Source of the DNA: an uncultured Anaerolineae bacterium | GTDB taxonomy: Bacteria > Chloroflexota > Anaerolineae > JACIWP01 | DNA: 64,000 nt | NCBI GenBank assembly: GCA_938049385.1 | Contig: CALIBQ010000022.1 | Coordinates: forward strand, 1 to 64,000 | Direction of reading: 5' to 3' | Shown: positions 48,998 through 60,041 of the stretch, piece by piece | Layout of the letters: each line of letters starts with the position of its first letter | Numbering within the stretch: the stretch's first letter is position 1 | Notes under the pieces: model-generated | What the model saw: the letters and a program-made list of their open reading frames with translations, nothing else | Databases searched by the model: none | What the model was told of the DNA's origin: nothing | Program-made: the position numbers and the translations under genes

Positions 48998-50425
48998 ATG
49001 GGGATGGTCTGGGAACGATGGTTGGAAGAGGATCAACCGCATGAGGAATGCGGCGTCTTCGGCATTTACTACCCCGGGGAGGATGTGGCGCGCCTGAGCT
49101 TCTTCGCGCTCTATGCCCTTCAGCACCGGGGGCAGGAGAGCGCCGGCATCGCCGTCTCCGACGGCAAGACCGCCCACATCCATAAAGGCATGGGCCTGGT
49201 GGCGCAGGTCTTCACGGAGGAAAACCTGCATCACCTGCAGGGACATTTGGCCATCGCGCACAACCGCTACTCCACCACTGGCAGTCCGACCCTGCGCAAC
49301 GCCCAGCCGTATCTCATCGAGACCATGCTGGGGCCGCTGGGGGTGGCGCATAATGGTAATCTGGTGAACGCCCCGTTACTACGGCGCGACCTGCTCCAGC
49401 GCGGTGTGGGGCTGACGTCCTCGTCCGACAGCGAGATCATCACCCTGATGCTCGCCGGCGGCGTCGGGGATTGGATCACGCGCATCCGCACCTTCATGGC
49501 ACAGGCGGTCGGCGCTTACTCGCTGACCATCCTGACCCGCAGTGCGGTCTTCGGCGTGCGCGACCCCTGGGGCTTCCGGCCGCTGGTCATCGGCCGGCTG
49601 AACAGCGAGGGGTGGTGCATCGCCTCGGAAAGCTGTGCCCTGGCCACCATCGGTGCCAAATTCGTGCGCGAGGTGGAGCCGGGCGAGATCATCCGGCTGG
49701 ACGCCAACGGCCTGCACGCGGAGACCGGCGCGCCGCCGCGCAAGCGGGCGCTGTGCACCTTTGAGCATATCTATTTCGCCCGACCGGACAGCATCTTTGA
49801 CGGCAAGGTAGTGCACAATGTGCGCCAGGCACTGGGCCGGCAGTTGGCACGCGAGGCGCCGGCGGACGCCGACATCGTCATCGCGGTGCCGGACAGCGGC
49901 ACGCCGCACGCCATCGGCTATGCCCAGGAGAGCGGCCTGCCCTTCACTGAGGGCCTCATCAAGAACCGTTACATTGGCCGCACCTTCATCCAGCCCAGCG
50001 AACGGCTCCGGCGCGAGGGCGTGCGTCTGAAGTACAACCCGCTGCCGGCCAACCTGGAGGGCAAGCGGGTGGTGCTGGTGGATGATTCCATTGTGCGGGG
50101 GACCACATCCGGGCCGCTCATCCGCCTGCTGAGGGAGGCCGGCGCCGTCGAGGTGCATGTGCGCGTCGCCTCGCCCCCCATTACCCATTCCTGCTTCATG
50201 GGGGTGGATATGGCGCGCGACCAGGACCTGATTGCGGCGCGGCTGTCCGTAGAGGAAATCCGCCGGCATATCGGGGCCGACACCCTGGCCTATATCTCCC
50301 TGGAGGGCATGATGAAAGCCATCGGCGCGGACACGGGCTACTGCAACGCCTGCTTCACCGGCGATTACCCGACTGGCCTGGACGAGAGCTTCACCAAGCT
50401 GGAATTCGAGGATGCCATCGTCTGA
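48998..50425 (+). CDS. purF: Amidophosphoribosyltransferase
   Basis: HEECGVFGIYYPGEDVARLSFFALYALQHRGQESAGIAVSDG...VVLVDDSIVRGTTSGPLIRLLREAGA. Confidence 0.96.
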   Translation: MGMVWERWLEEDQPHEECGVFGIYYPGEDVARLSFFALYALQHRGQESAGIAVSDGKTAHIHKGMGLVAQVFTEENLHHLQGHLAIAHNRYSTTGSPTLRNAQPYLIETMLGPLGVAHNGNLVNAPLLRRDLLQRGVGLTSSSDSEIITLMLAGGVGDWITRIRTFMAQAVGAYSLTILTRSAVFGVRDPWGFRPLVIGRLNSEGWCIASESCALATIGAKFVREVEPGEIIRLDANGLHAETGAPPRKRALCTFEHIYFARPDSIFDGKVVHNVRQALGRQLAREAPADADIVIAVPDSGTPHAIGYAQESGLPFTEGLIKNRYIGRTFIQPSERLRREGVRLKYNPLPANLEGKRVVLVDDSIVRGTTSGPLIRLLREAGAVEVHVRVASPPITHSCFMGVDMARDQDLIAARLSVEEIRRHIGADTLAYISLEGMMKAIGADTGYCNACFTGDYPTGLDESFTKLEFEDAIV

Positions 50426-50446
50426 GCGCAGAGGAAAGGGAATCTC

Positions 50447-51766
50447 ATGAAGGTGCTCATCATCGGCTCCGGAGGACGCGAACACGCGCTGGCCTGGAAG
50501 GTCGCCCAATCGCCGCTGGTGAAGGGATTATGGGTGGCGCCTGGCAATGCCGGCACCGAACTGCTGGTCGAGCGGCGCGGGCTGGCCGGCGGTAACGTCC
50601 CATTGAACGCCGAAAATGTGCCCGAACTGTTGGATTTCGCCGAGACCCTCGGCATTGACCTGACCATTGTGGGGCCGGAGGCGCCCCTGGCCCTGGGGAT
50701 TGTGGATGCGTTCCTGCGCCGCAAGCTGGCCATCTTCGGCCCGACGCAGGCCGGCGCCCAGATCGAGGCCAGCAAGGCCTTCGCCAAGGACTTCATGGCG
50801 CGCCATAAGATTCCCACGGCCCGCTTCGCCGTGTTCGAGGATTACCAGCAAGCGGTGGATTACCTGCGGCAAGCCGATTTCCCGGTGGTGGTCAAGGCCA
50901 GCGGGCTGGCCGCTGGCAAAGGCGTTTTCGTGCCGGAGGACCGTGCGCGCGCTGAGAAGGCGCTGTATGAAATGATGGTGCGGCGCGCCTTTGGCGAGGC
51001 CGGCGAGCAGGTGGTCATCGAGGAGCGGCTCTACGGACAGGAGCTTTCCGTGCTGGCGCTGTCCGATGGGCGCACGGTGGTGCCGCTCCCGCCGGCGCAG
51101 GACTACAAGCGCGCCTTCGACGGCGACCAAGGCCCCAACACCGGCGGCATGGGTGCCTACGCGCCAGTGCCCTTCGTGAGCCAGGAGCTACTGCAGGAGA
51201 TTCAGCGCACCATCCTTCAGCCGGCGGTGGACGGCCTGCGCAAAGAGGGTATTCCATATGTGGGCGTGCTGTACGCCGGCCTGATGCTCACCGCCCAAGG
51301 CCCGCGTGTGCTGGAATTCAACTGCCGTTTCGGCGACCCCGAGACCCAGGTGGTCCTGCCCCTGCTGGAAAGCGACCTGGTGGAGGTCATCCAGGCCTGC
51401 ATCGCCGGCAGGCTGAAAGATGTGCGTTTGGAATTCCGGCCGGCGGCCGCTGTCACTGTGGTGCTGGCCTCGCGCGGCTATCCTGGTCCTTACGACAAGG
51501 GGATGGTCATCCAGGGGCTGGAGCGCGCCGAGGCGCTGGACAGCGTGATCGTGTTCCATGCCGGCACGCGCCGCGCCGGCCAGGACATCGTCACCAACGG
51601 CGGGCGTGTGCTCAATGTCACAGCGGTCGCTCCATCCCTGCCGGAGGCTGTCGCCCGCGCCTATGAGGCGGTTCAGCACATTTCCTTTGAGGGCATGCAT
51701 TATCGGCGGGACATTGGGCAGTCCGCCCTGCAGGCTGTTGGCACAGGAGGGGGCGATGGCGCGTAA
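50447..51766 (+). CDS. purD: Phosphoribosylamine--glycine ligase
   Basis: MKVLIIGSGGREHALAWKVAQSP...FPVVVKASGLAAGKGV...GPNTGGMGAYAPVP. Confidence 0.96.
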   Translation: MKVLIIGSGGREHALAWKVAQSPLVKGLWVAPGNAGTELLVERRGLAGGNVPLNAENVPELLDFAETLGIDLTIVGPEAPLALGIVDAFLRRKLAIFGPTQAGAQIEASKAFAKDFMARHKIPTARFAVFEDYQQAVDYLRQADFPVVVKASGLAAGKGVFVPEDRARAEKALYEMMVRRAFGEAGEQVVIEERLYGQELSVLALSDGRTVVPLPPAQDYKRAFDGDQGPNTGGMGAYAPVPFVSQELLQEIQRTILQPAVDGLRKEGIPYVGVLYAGLMLTAQGPRVLEFNCRFGDPETQVVLPLLESDLVEVIQACIAGRLKDVRLEFRPAAAVTVVLASRGYPGPYDKGMVIQGLERAEALDSVIVFHAGTRRAGQDIVTNGGRVLNVTAVAPSLPEAVARAYEAVQHISFEGMHYRRDIGQSALQAVGTGGGDGA

Positions 51767-52784
51767 GCGGAGCGCCTACGAGAGCGCCGGCGTTTCCATC
51801 GAGGCCGGCAACCGCGCTGTGGAACTGATGCGGCAGGCGGTGCAGAGCACCTATACGCCGGCGGTGTTGGCCGGCATCGGCAGTTTCGGCGGCGTGTTCG
51901 ACGTCTCCCGCCTCAAAGAGTATCGTGCGTCGGCACTGGTGGCCTCCACCGACGGCGTCGGCACCAAGACCAAGATCGCCGCGGCCATGCGGCGCTACCG
52001 CACCATCGGCCATGACATCGTCAACCACAGCGTGAACGATATCCTGGTGCAGGGCGCCGAGCCGCTCTTCTTTCTGGATTACATCGCCTCCGACCATCTG
52101 GACCCGGAGATGGTGGCTGAGGTAGTGGCCGGCATTGCCGAGGCCTGCCGGCAGGCCGGCTGTGTCCTGCTGGGCGGCGAGACCGCCGAAATGCCGGGTG
52201 TCTATGCGCCGGGCGAGTTTGACCTGGTGGGCACCATCGTGGGGGTGGTGGAACGCGAGGAGATGCTCCCACGCCGTGACCTGCGCGCCGGCGACCTCCT
52301 GCTGGGCTTCCCTTCCAGCGGGCCGCACACCAACGGCTATTCGCTCATCCGTCGTGTCTTCGCCGATATCCCGCTGGAGCGGGAATTCGATGGCATTGGC
52401 CGGCTCGGAGAGGCGCTTCTGGCACCGCACCGCTCGTACCTGGGGCTGGTGCGCCGCCTGCGGGAAAAGATCGCCATCAAGGCCCTAGCCCATATCACTG
52501 GCGGCGGCTTTTTCGACAATATCCCCCGCATTCTGCCGGCGGAGCTGGACGCCCGCATTGATGCCGGCGCCTGGGAGGTACCGCCGCTGTTCCGCCTCAT
52601 CCAGCAGAAGGGCGGGGTGGATGCCGCGGAGATGTACCATGTCTTCAACATGGGCATCGGCATGGTGGCGGTGGTGGCGCGGGAGGACGCCGAGCCGGCG
52701 CTGGAGCTGGAGAACGAGCTGAAGATCATCGGCGAGCTGGTGCCTGGCCGGCGGCAGGTGATCCTGATAGGTGCAGAGATGTGA
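51756..52784 (+). CDS. purM: Phosphoribosylformylglycinamidine cyclo-ligase
   Basis: YESAGVSIEAGNRAVELMRQAVQSTY...ASTDGVGTKTKIA...LLGGETAEMPGVY; start ATG 51756. Confidence 0.95.
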   Translation: MARKRSAYESAGVSIEAGNRAVELMRQAVQSTYTPAVLAGIGSFGGVFDVSRLKEYRASALVASTDGVGTKTKIAAAMRRYRTIGHDIVNHSVNDILVQGAEPLFFLDYIASDHLDPEMVAEVVAGIAEACRQAGCVLLGGETAEMPGVYAPGEFDLVGTIVGVVEREEMLPRRDLRAGDLLLGFPSSGPHTNGYSLIRRVFADIPLEREFDGIGRLGEALLAPHRSYLGLVRRLREKIAIKALAHITGGGFFDNIPRILPAELDARIDAGAWEVPPLFRLIQQKGGVDAAEMYHVFNMGIGMVAVVAREDAEPALELENELKIIGELVPGRRQVILIGAEM

Positions 52785-52798
52785 GGTAAAGCACTGCG

Positions 52799-53431
52799 AT
52801 GGAAAGTCACCAGACGCAAACCGCACGCATCGCCGTGCTGATTTCCGGGTTCGGTTCTAATCTACAGGCCATTCTCGATGCATGTAACGCGGGCCAACTG
52901 CCGGCCCGCGTTGTCGTTGTGGTCTCCAACCGCAAGGATGCCTATGGGCTGGTGCGGGCAGAGCGCGCCGGCATCCCGGCCGTATACTTCCCGCTCAAGC
53001 CCTATCTACAGGATGGGCGCGGCCGCCGGCAGTACGATGCCGACCTGGCGGAGCTGGTGGCCGGCTACTCGCCGGATTGGATCGCGCTGGCCGGCTGGAT
53101 GCACGTCCTCAGCAACGCGTTCCTTCAGCGCTTCCCCGGCCGCGTCATCAATCTGCACCCCGCCCTGCCAGGGCAGTTTCCCGGCACTGATGCCATTGCC
53201 CGGGCCTATCAGGCCTTTCGGGAGGGGCGCATCACCCAGACCGGCGTAATGATTCACTTCGTGCCGGACGAGGGGGTGGACTGCGGGCCGGTCATCGTCA
53301 GCGAGACCGTGCCCATTTATCCGGATGACACGCTGGAGGCGCTGGAGGAGCGCGTCCATGCGGTGGAGCATCGGCTGTATGTCGAGGCACTGCGCCGGCT
53401 GATTGCCGGCGAGATACCTCCCTGCCGATGA
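52799..53431 (+). CDS. purN: Phosphoribosylglycinamide formyltransferase
   Basis: RIAVLISGFGSNLQAILDAC...LAGWMHVLSNAFLQRFPGRVINLHPALPGQFPGTDAI. Confidence 0.95.
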   Translation: MESHQTQTARIAVLISGFGSNLQAILDACNAGQLPARVVVVVSNRKDAYGLVRAERAGIPAVYFPLKPYLQDGRGRRQYDADLAELVAGYSPDWIALAGWMHVLSNAFLQRFPGRVINLHPALPGQFPGTDAIARAYQAFREGRITQTGVMIHFVPDEGVDCGPVIVSETVPIYPDDTLEALEERVHAVEHRLYVEALRRLIAGEIPPCR

Positions 53432-53552
53432 AATCTCGCCAGACGCTGAAGCACATGGCTTAGAAGGGACCAGGGGTTCTTGCACGCGCCGTTGGAGAGA
53501 GTGTTGAAAGGTCAAGATTGTCATTCAATTTGCGGGTATTGGCTCATCGTCT

Positions 53553-53639
53553 GGCAGTTGAAACTGTGGGCCTGCGCCGACTTCCGCGAAGCCTGCGCAG
53601 GCAGGCTTCGCAGTTATTGCCGTGGCTTCAGCCGCCAGG
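53553..53639. repeat. Dispersed repeat copy with internal 11-bp hairpin
   Basis: Contains GCGAAGCCTGC-GCAG-GCAGGCTTCGC (53586-53611); modules shared with reverse complement of 16777..16880. Confidence 0.65.
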
Positions 53640-53685
53640 CTGTGTGGGGAAAGGGATAGGGGGATAAGGTTTCGTTTTTATAGAA

Positions 53686-55235
<1,550 letters not shown>

Positions 55236-55259
55236 GTGAGCGGCTGTTACCTGGGGCAC

Positions 55260-56024
55260 ATGGGAACCGTCATAGCGCTTTTCCCGGAGGGTCTCTGGCC
55301 GGCCCTGATGGGAGCGGCCGCGGTCTTCCTCGCCGGCCTGACATATGGACTAACTGGCTTCGGCTTCGCGCTGGTGGCGACGCCCATCCTGGCGGTACTG
55401 CTTTCCCCGCGCGCGGCGGTGCCGGCGGTGCTCTTGATGAGCATGGCCAACGGCCTGCTCCTGCTGATCGCCACCTGGCGCGATATCCAGCCCCGCCGCA
55501 TCGTGCCGCTGGCGCTGGCCGGCATCCTGGCCACGCCGGCGGGCGCGTATTTCCTGGCCTGGGGTTCCCCAGCGGTGCTGAAATGCTTCATCGGCGCTGT
55601 CATCACACTGTTTGCCCTGGCGTTCCTCCTCGGCTTTCAACGGCCGGTGCGGCAGGAATGGCCGGCTTCCATACCAGTGGGATTGGTCAGCGGCTTCCTC
55701 AACGGCAGTACGGGCATGAGCGGCCCACCTGTCATCCTCTTTTTCACCAACCAGGGCCTGGACCAGCAGGCCTTCCGCGCCAATCTGGTGGCCTATTTCA
55801 TGGCGCTGAACGTGGTGACCCTGCCGCTGTACGCCTATCACGGCCTGGTAACGCGCCAGGTCAGCCTGTACGCGCTGGCGGCCCTGCCGGCGCTGGCCCT
55901 GGGGACATGGGCCGGCCTGCGCCTGACAGGGCGAGTGAATCCCCGCCTGTTCCGCCTCATCACGCTCCTGCTAGTGCTGATGGCCGGCGTTTCCTCCATC
56001 CTGAGCGGCTTCGGCATCCTCTAG
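55260..56024 (+). CDS. TauE/SafE-family sulfite exporter-like permease
   Basis: TGFGFALVATPILAVLLSPRAAVPAVLLMSMANGLLLL...GLVSGFLNGSTGMSGPPVILFF. Confidence 0.9.
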   Translation: MGTVIALFPEGLWPALMGAAAVFLAGLTYGLTGFGFALVATPILAVLLSPRAAVPAVLLMSMANGLLLLIATWRDIQPRRIVPLALAGILATPAGAYFLAWGSPAVLKCFIGAVITLFALAFLLGFQRPVRQEWPASIPVGLVSGFLNGSTGMSGPPVILFFTNQGLDQQAFRANLVAYFMALNVVTLPLYAYHGLVTRQVSLYALAALPALALGTWAGLRLTGRVNPRLFRLITLLLVLMAGVSSILSGFGIL

Positions 56025-57280
56025 CCCCGGCGCAGGAGCGGCAGGAAACAGCGTGGAGCGGATAGGACTGGCGTTGCGGTGTCCGTCGGCGAAGGCGTAT
56101 GGGAGGGTGTGGATGAAGGGCTGGCGCTGGGCGTACTGCTCGGGGTAACGGTCGCGGTGTGGGTTGGCGTCGAGGTAGGCGCCGGCGTGCCCCCGGGCGA
56201 GGGCGTTACCCGCTCCACAAAATCCTCGGCGCGATCCGTGTCCCAGCCGGCCGGCTCCCGCTCCAGCGAATGGCCAGGCGTCACCAGCGGACAGGGGGTG
56301 GCGAAGACGCTGACATCGTCCCCGTACGAGAGCGCATCCACAGGTCGGCCGACCGGGTCGCGCAGTATCAGCGCGTCGCCGGCGTTGTTCAGCCCATTGC
56401 CGAGCTCGGCATCCACCAGCTCGATGATCAGGCCGGCGAAATCCGGGTAATCCGCTAAGAACGCCTCCCGTGACCCTACAATGACCACAAACCCGCCGGC
56501 CGGCAGGATGAAAGCCGGCAGGATGTCCGTGTCCTCCCCATCGCTCAGGCTGAAACCGCGCAGGTTCAGGGCTACGGGCAGGACGTTGTACAGCTCCGCC
56601 CACTCGCGGCGCGCCTCCGGCGTGCCGGCAAGCGGTGTCGGCTGATAAAGCAGTTCGTTGATGGTGAGCGCGCCGGCCGGCAGTGCGGTCGGCGTTGGGG
56701 TGGCGGTCGCGGTGCGGGTGGGCGTGGGGCTGGGCGAGGAAGCGGCGGTGGGCGTAGGGGTAGCGGTGGCTGTGGGCGGTGGACTCGTCATATCCAGCAC
56801 CGCATCGTCGAAATAGGAGTACCCGGAGCCGGCACTCTCCAGAATCACCTGCACGCGCTTTGTCCCGGGCGGCGCGGTCACCGGCCCCAGCGTGAGCTGT
56901 CGGTAATCCGGCGAGTTCGTGCTGAGCGGGCTGGAGGAATCACGCCGCAGGGAGGTTCCGCCGGCGTCCTTCCAGTCCAGCACCAGGCGCACCGAGGGGA
57001 CGGCCGGGTCGTTTTTCACCACCCAGGCGGTGAAGGTGTAGCCGGCGCCGGCGTACACGCCGTCCACATACTGCGCGATGGTTCCCCGCACCTTTGCCGC
57101 GCTGGCCCCTCCGTGCACGGGTGTGGGGACAATCTCAAACGACCCCGCTAAGGATACCCATCCGGACTTCCCCGCCTCAAAACCTGGATTGGTCAGCAGA
57201 TTGCCCAGCGCGGCGAGGACGGCGGCAGTATGCAGAACGACCAGCAGACACAGCGGCCAGAGGAAGGCGCGTCGAGACAT
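56021..57280 (-). CDS. Secreted protein: CBM-like domain, PT linker, lamin-tail domain, C-terminal LPLL motif
   Basis: Signal peptide; NLLTNPGFEAGKSGWVSLAGSFEIV..; ALTINELLYQPTPLAGTPEARREWAELYNVLPVALNLRGFSLSDGED...; ends APRCFLPLLRRG. Confidence 0.82.
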   Translation of the reverse strand: MSRRAFLWPLCLLVVLHTAAVLAALGNLLTNPGFEAGKSGWVSLAGSFEIVPTPVHGGASAAKVRGTIAQYVDGVYAGAGYTFTAWVVKNDPAVPSVRLVLDWKDAGGTSLRRDSSSPLSTNSPDYRQLTLGPVTAPPGTKRVQVILESAGSGYSYFDDAVLDMTSPPPTATATPTPTAASSPSPTPTRTATATPTPTALPAGALTINELLYQPTPLAGTPEARREWAELYNVLPVALNLRGFSLSDGEDTDILPAFILPAGGFVVIVGSREAFLADYPDFAGLIIELVDAELGNGLNNAGDALILRDPVGRPVDALSYGDDVSVFATPCPLVTPGHSLEREPAGWDTDRAEDFVERVTPSPGGTPAPTSTPTHTATVTPSSTPSASPSSTPSHTPSPTDTATPVLSAPRCFLPLLRRG

Positions 57281-57340
57281 GGTGTCCTCCTACAGTGGAG
57301 TTGAAGTGTTTGGCCGCTGTGGATGCTCTGCCGGCCCGGC

Positions 57341-59311
57341 TTACTGCGCTGTGATGGTGATGATGCTCAGCACGACCGATGTCTCCCCAGGCGGCGCATT
57401 GACCGGCCGCGGCTGGCCATCCGCCCCTACGAGCCGCAGTACCAGGCGGTACTGGCCGGCCGGCGTTACCGGGTTCAGGTTGACGTCAATATCATGGCGC
57501 ACCAGTTCGCCCGTCTGCCACTGCGCCGGCGGATAAAAGCGGAACACATCCCCCGGCCATTCCAGGCGGTCCCCCCAGACCTGTCCCCATTCGTCCTCCA
57601 TGCGCAGTTCGACGCGGAATTCTTCCGTCAGCGGCTGTACGGCGCTCCAGTACAGCGTCACATGGATCCAGTTGCTGGGGGGATGATAGATATGGTCCTG
57701 CGCCGGCAGGGTGGTCTGGTCCATCTGAAAGCCGGCCAGGCGGACCCGTTCGCCAAAAGTGATATGCGCTGGCACCGCATCAGCCGGCAGGGACGACAGG
57801 CGGTAGCGTGTGGCATAGCCGCGCACCGCTACTCCGGCAGGGAACTGCTCCGTTACTTGCGGATAGCGCGCCTCGAACCAGCGCCGCACGAACTGCTGAG
57901 GGTCGGGCTGTTCCTCATGAGAAGTAACCAGCCATACCACGTCGTACAAGCCGGCCAGGCCCTGTAAGGGGGCGTCGATCTGTTCGAAAGAGGTGATATT
58001 CCCCTCAAAGGGATAGAAGAGCGGCAGTCCGCGGGTATCGTAATAGCGGAAGGCCATATGCACGAAGCCGGGATGCAGGAGCACGGCGTCGTTCGGGCCG
58101 GCGTTGGCGACGACGTATGCGGTTGCGGCACGCCAATCCTCGCGCCGGTTCTCCGGCACCCAGTTGTCGGGCAGGGCCAGCAGTGCTACAGCCGCCCAGA
58201 CTGCCAGCGCTGTCTGGCCGGCCAGCCGGCGGCGCTCTATCAGCCAGGCCAGGCCGGCCCCCCATGCCAGACACATAAAGGGCGCCGCGAAGAGAAAATA
58301 GCGCGGCGCGGCGAAGACGGCCTGATTGATGCCCAGCAGGAAGCCACCGATAAGCACCGGCACGCCGATGGACAGCCACAGGAACAGCCGGCCCAAGGGC
58401 TGGCGCGGGGGCGCCAGCATGCCGACCAGCAGGAGAACCAGCGCGCCGGCGGAGACAGCGGATATCCAGGATGCCGGCCAAAGGGCCTTCCAAACGGTGT
58501 ACCAGCCCAGCAGGCGCCACATGGTGGGGAAAAACGATTGGAAAGGCCGGCCGGGCTGTGCTTCTTGATGAGTAACCTGCAGTGCCTGCAGGGCTAGGGG
58601 CAGGAAGAGCAGGGCCACCGCGCCAAATGTGATGAGGATGGGCAGGAGCCGGCGCAGGGGAGAAGCCTCCTCTCGGCGCGCCGTGTACAGCACCCAGACC
58701 AGGGCATATAAGGCCTGGAAGGGCACCAGGAAGGCAATGTACAGATAGGAATACAGCGCCAGAAGGGTCAGCACCGCATAACCGGCCCACCAGCCCCAGC
58801 GCCCGCTCCGCAGGCCCCGCACTATGCACCAGGTGGCGAGGATGGCCAGTGTCGCCGAGGGCACGAACATGCGGGCTTCCTGCGAGTACCAGACCAGGAA
58901 GGGGTTGAGGACGGCGAGCAGGCCGGCGATGATGCCGGCGCGCCGGCCCAGCACCTCTTCCCCCAGCACTGCCAGCGCCGGCGGCATGACGACGCCGAAG
59001 CAAACCGTCATCAGCCGCACGCTGACCTCGCTGTATCCGAAGAGGCGCGTCCAGAAGTGCAGGAGGAGGTAGTAGACGGGCGGGTGTTTATCGCGTATTA
59101 AGTGAAACCCAACGTCCAGAATCTCGCGCGCCGGCTGGCGCGCCCAGAAGACGCTGACTGCCTCGTCGAACCAGAGGCTGTGGTAGCGGATTTGCCACAG
59201 GCGCACGGCCAGCGCGCCGGCGGCCAGCAGTATCAGCGCCAGCCGCCAGGCGGTTTCCGGATGACGCAGTCTGGTCAGATAATATTGGGCGGGTCGTGAA
59301 GCGGATGTCAT
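57341..59311 (-). CDS. GT39/ArnT-like membrane glycosyltransferase
   Basis: LRLWQIRYHSLWFDEAVSVFWAR-like motif (YHSLWFDEAVSVFWARQPAREIL...HPPVYYLLLHFWTRLFGYSEVSVR) plus many TM segments. Confidence 0.85.
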   Translation of the reverse strand: MTSASRPAQYYLTRLRHPETAWRLALILLAAGALAVRLWQIRYHSLWFDEAVSVFWARQPAREILDVGFHLIRDKHPPVYYLLLHFWTRLFGYSEVSVRLMTVCFGVVMPPALAVLGEEVLGRRAGIIAGLLAVLNPFLVWYSQEARMFVPSATLAILATWCIVRGLRSGRWGWWAGYAVLTLLALYSYLYIAFLVPFQALYALVWVLYTARREEASPLRRLLPILITFGAVALLFLPLALQALQVTHQEAQPGRPFQSFFPTMWRLLGWYTVWKALWPASWISAVSAGALVLLLVGMLAPPRQPLGRLFLWLSIGVPVLIGGFLLGINQAVFAAPRYFLFAAPFMCLAWGAGLAWLIERRRLAGQTALAVWAAVALLALPDNWVPENRREDWRAATAYVVANAGPNDAVLLHPGFVHMAFRYYDTRGLPLFYPFEGNITSFEQIDAPLQGLAGLYDVVWLVTSHEEQPDPQQFVRRWFEARYPQVTEQFPAGVAVRGYATRYRLSSLPADAVPAHITFGERVRLAGFQMDQTTLPAQDHIYHPPSNWIHVTLYWSAVQPLTEEFRVELRMEDEWGQVWGDRLEWPGDVFRFYPPAQWQTGELVRHDIDVNLNPVTPAGQYRLVLRLVGADGQPRPVNAPPGETSVVLSIITITAQ

Positions 59312-59325
59312 GTAGGGTCGGCCCT

Positions 59326-60036
59326 TTATTCGGGGAACGGGACGCCCTGCCTGAGCAGGTCGGTCAGCACGCGGTCAATAGCGCGGCTGTCCCCTTCGAT
59401 GCGGTAGACCCAACAGCCGGCCTCCTCCAGGCGCTCCTGCGCCTCCACAGGGATGACATCCGGCCCGCCGATGATGGTGACCCGTTCTGCCAGGGCCGCC
59501 TCTTGCACCTTGAAGCCGAAGGCCGGCTTGAAGCGCAGGATGTAGCCCAGGGCGATGATAAGGTTGGCCTGGGTCTGGGGATGGTCCGGTGGGCCGAACA
59601 GCACGTAATGGGCGAAGACCTTTTTGATGGCCTTCTGCCATACCAGGTAGAACGAGTGGTGGTACAGGGTGTTGCCGGCGTCCTCGTCAGTATGCTCCGT
59701 GTGCAGGTTGAGCACCCGGTCGCTGGGAAGACCGAGCACTTCCACCGCGCAAATCTGCCCCTGACCCAGTGGGAAGGCCGCACCCGGTTCGCCGGGGGTG
59801 GCAGGTTCGATTTCTACCTCCTCCTCACCCCCGTCCCAGGAAATGCGCAGGCGTGTGCCTACCGCCGGCTGGCCGTACTCGTCCAGCACGTCCACGTAGA
59901 GATGATGGCCGCCGCGGTTCTCCGCCGGCGTCAGATGATGCACACGCCTGACGCGCCAGTAGGTTTCGCCCAGCCCTACTTCCGCCGGCGCGATCCGCAC
60001 CCCGTATGACTCCGCATCGTTGATCGGCTGGACCAT
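59326..60036 (-). CDS. Protein with beta-sandwich N-terminus and C-terminal CWB2-like alpha/beta module
   Basis: GLGETYWRVRRVHHLTPAENRGGHHLYVDVLDEYGQPAVGTRLRISWDGGEEE...; C-terminal module homologous to the end of 60042..63026. Confidence 0.7.
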   Translation of the reverse strand: MVQPINDAESYGVRIAPAEVGLGETYWRVRRVHHLTPAENRGGHHLYVDVLDEYGQPAVGTRLRISWDGGEEEVEIEPATPGEPGAAFPLGQGQICAVEVLGLPSDRVLNLHTEHTDEDAGNTLYHHSFYLVWQKAIKKVFAHYVLFGPPDHPQTQANLIIALGYILRFKPAFGFKVQEAALAERVTIIGGPDVIPVEAQERLEEAGCWVYRIEGDSRAIDRVLTDLLRQGVPFPE

Positions 60037-60041
60037 GAGAG

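Noticed and set aside
53586-53611. Hairpin as the intrinsic terminator of the purine operon
   Set aside because: Lacks a T tract and is part of a repeat also found at 16777-16880; better treated as a dispersed repeat.
56060-56780. G/T-rich low-complexity tracts (also at 600-760, 3800-3930, 4380-4440, 40080-40290) as possible minisatellites or CRISPR-like repeats
   Set aside because: They encode Thr/Pro-rich linkers of surface proteins in the correct frame; no regular repeat-spacer structure.
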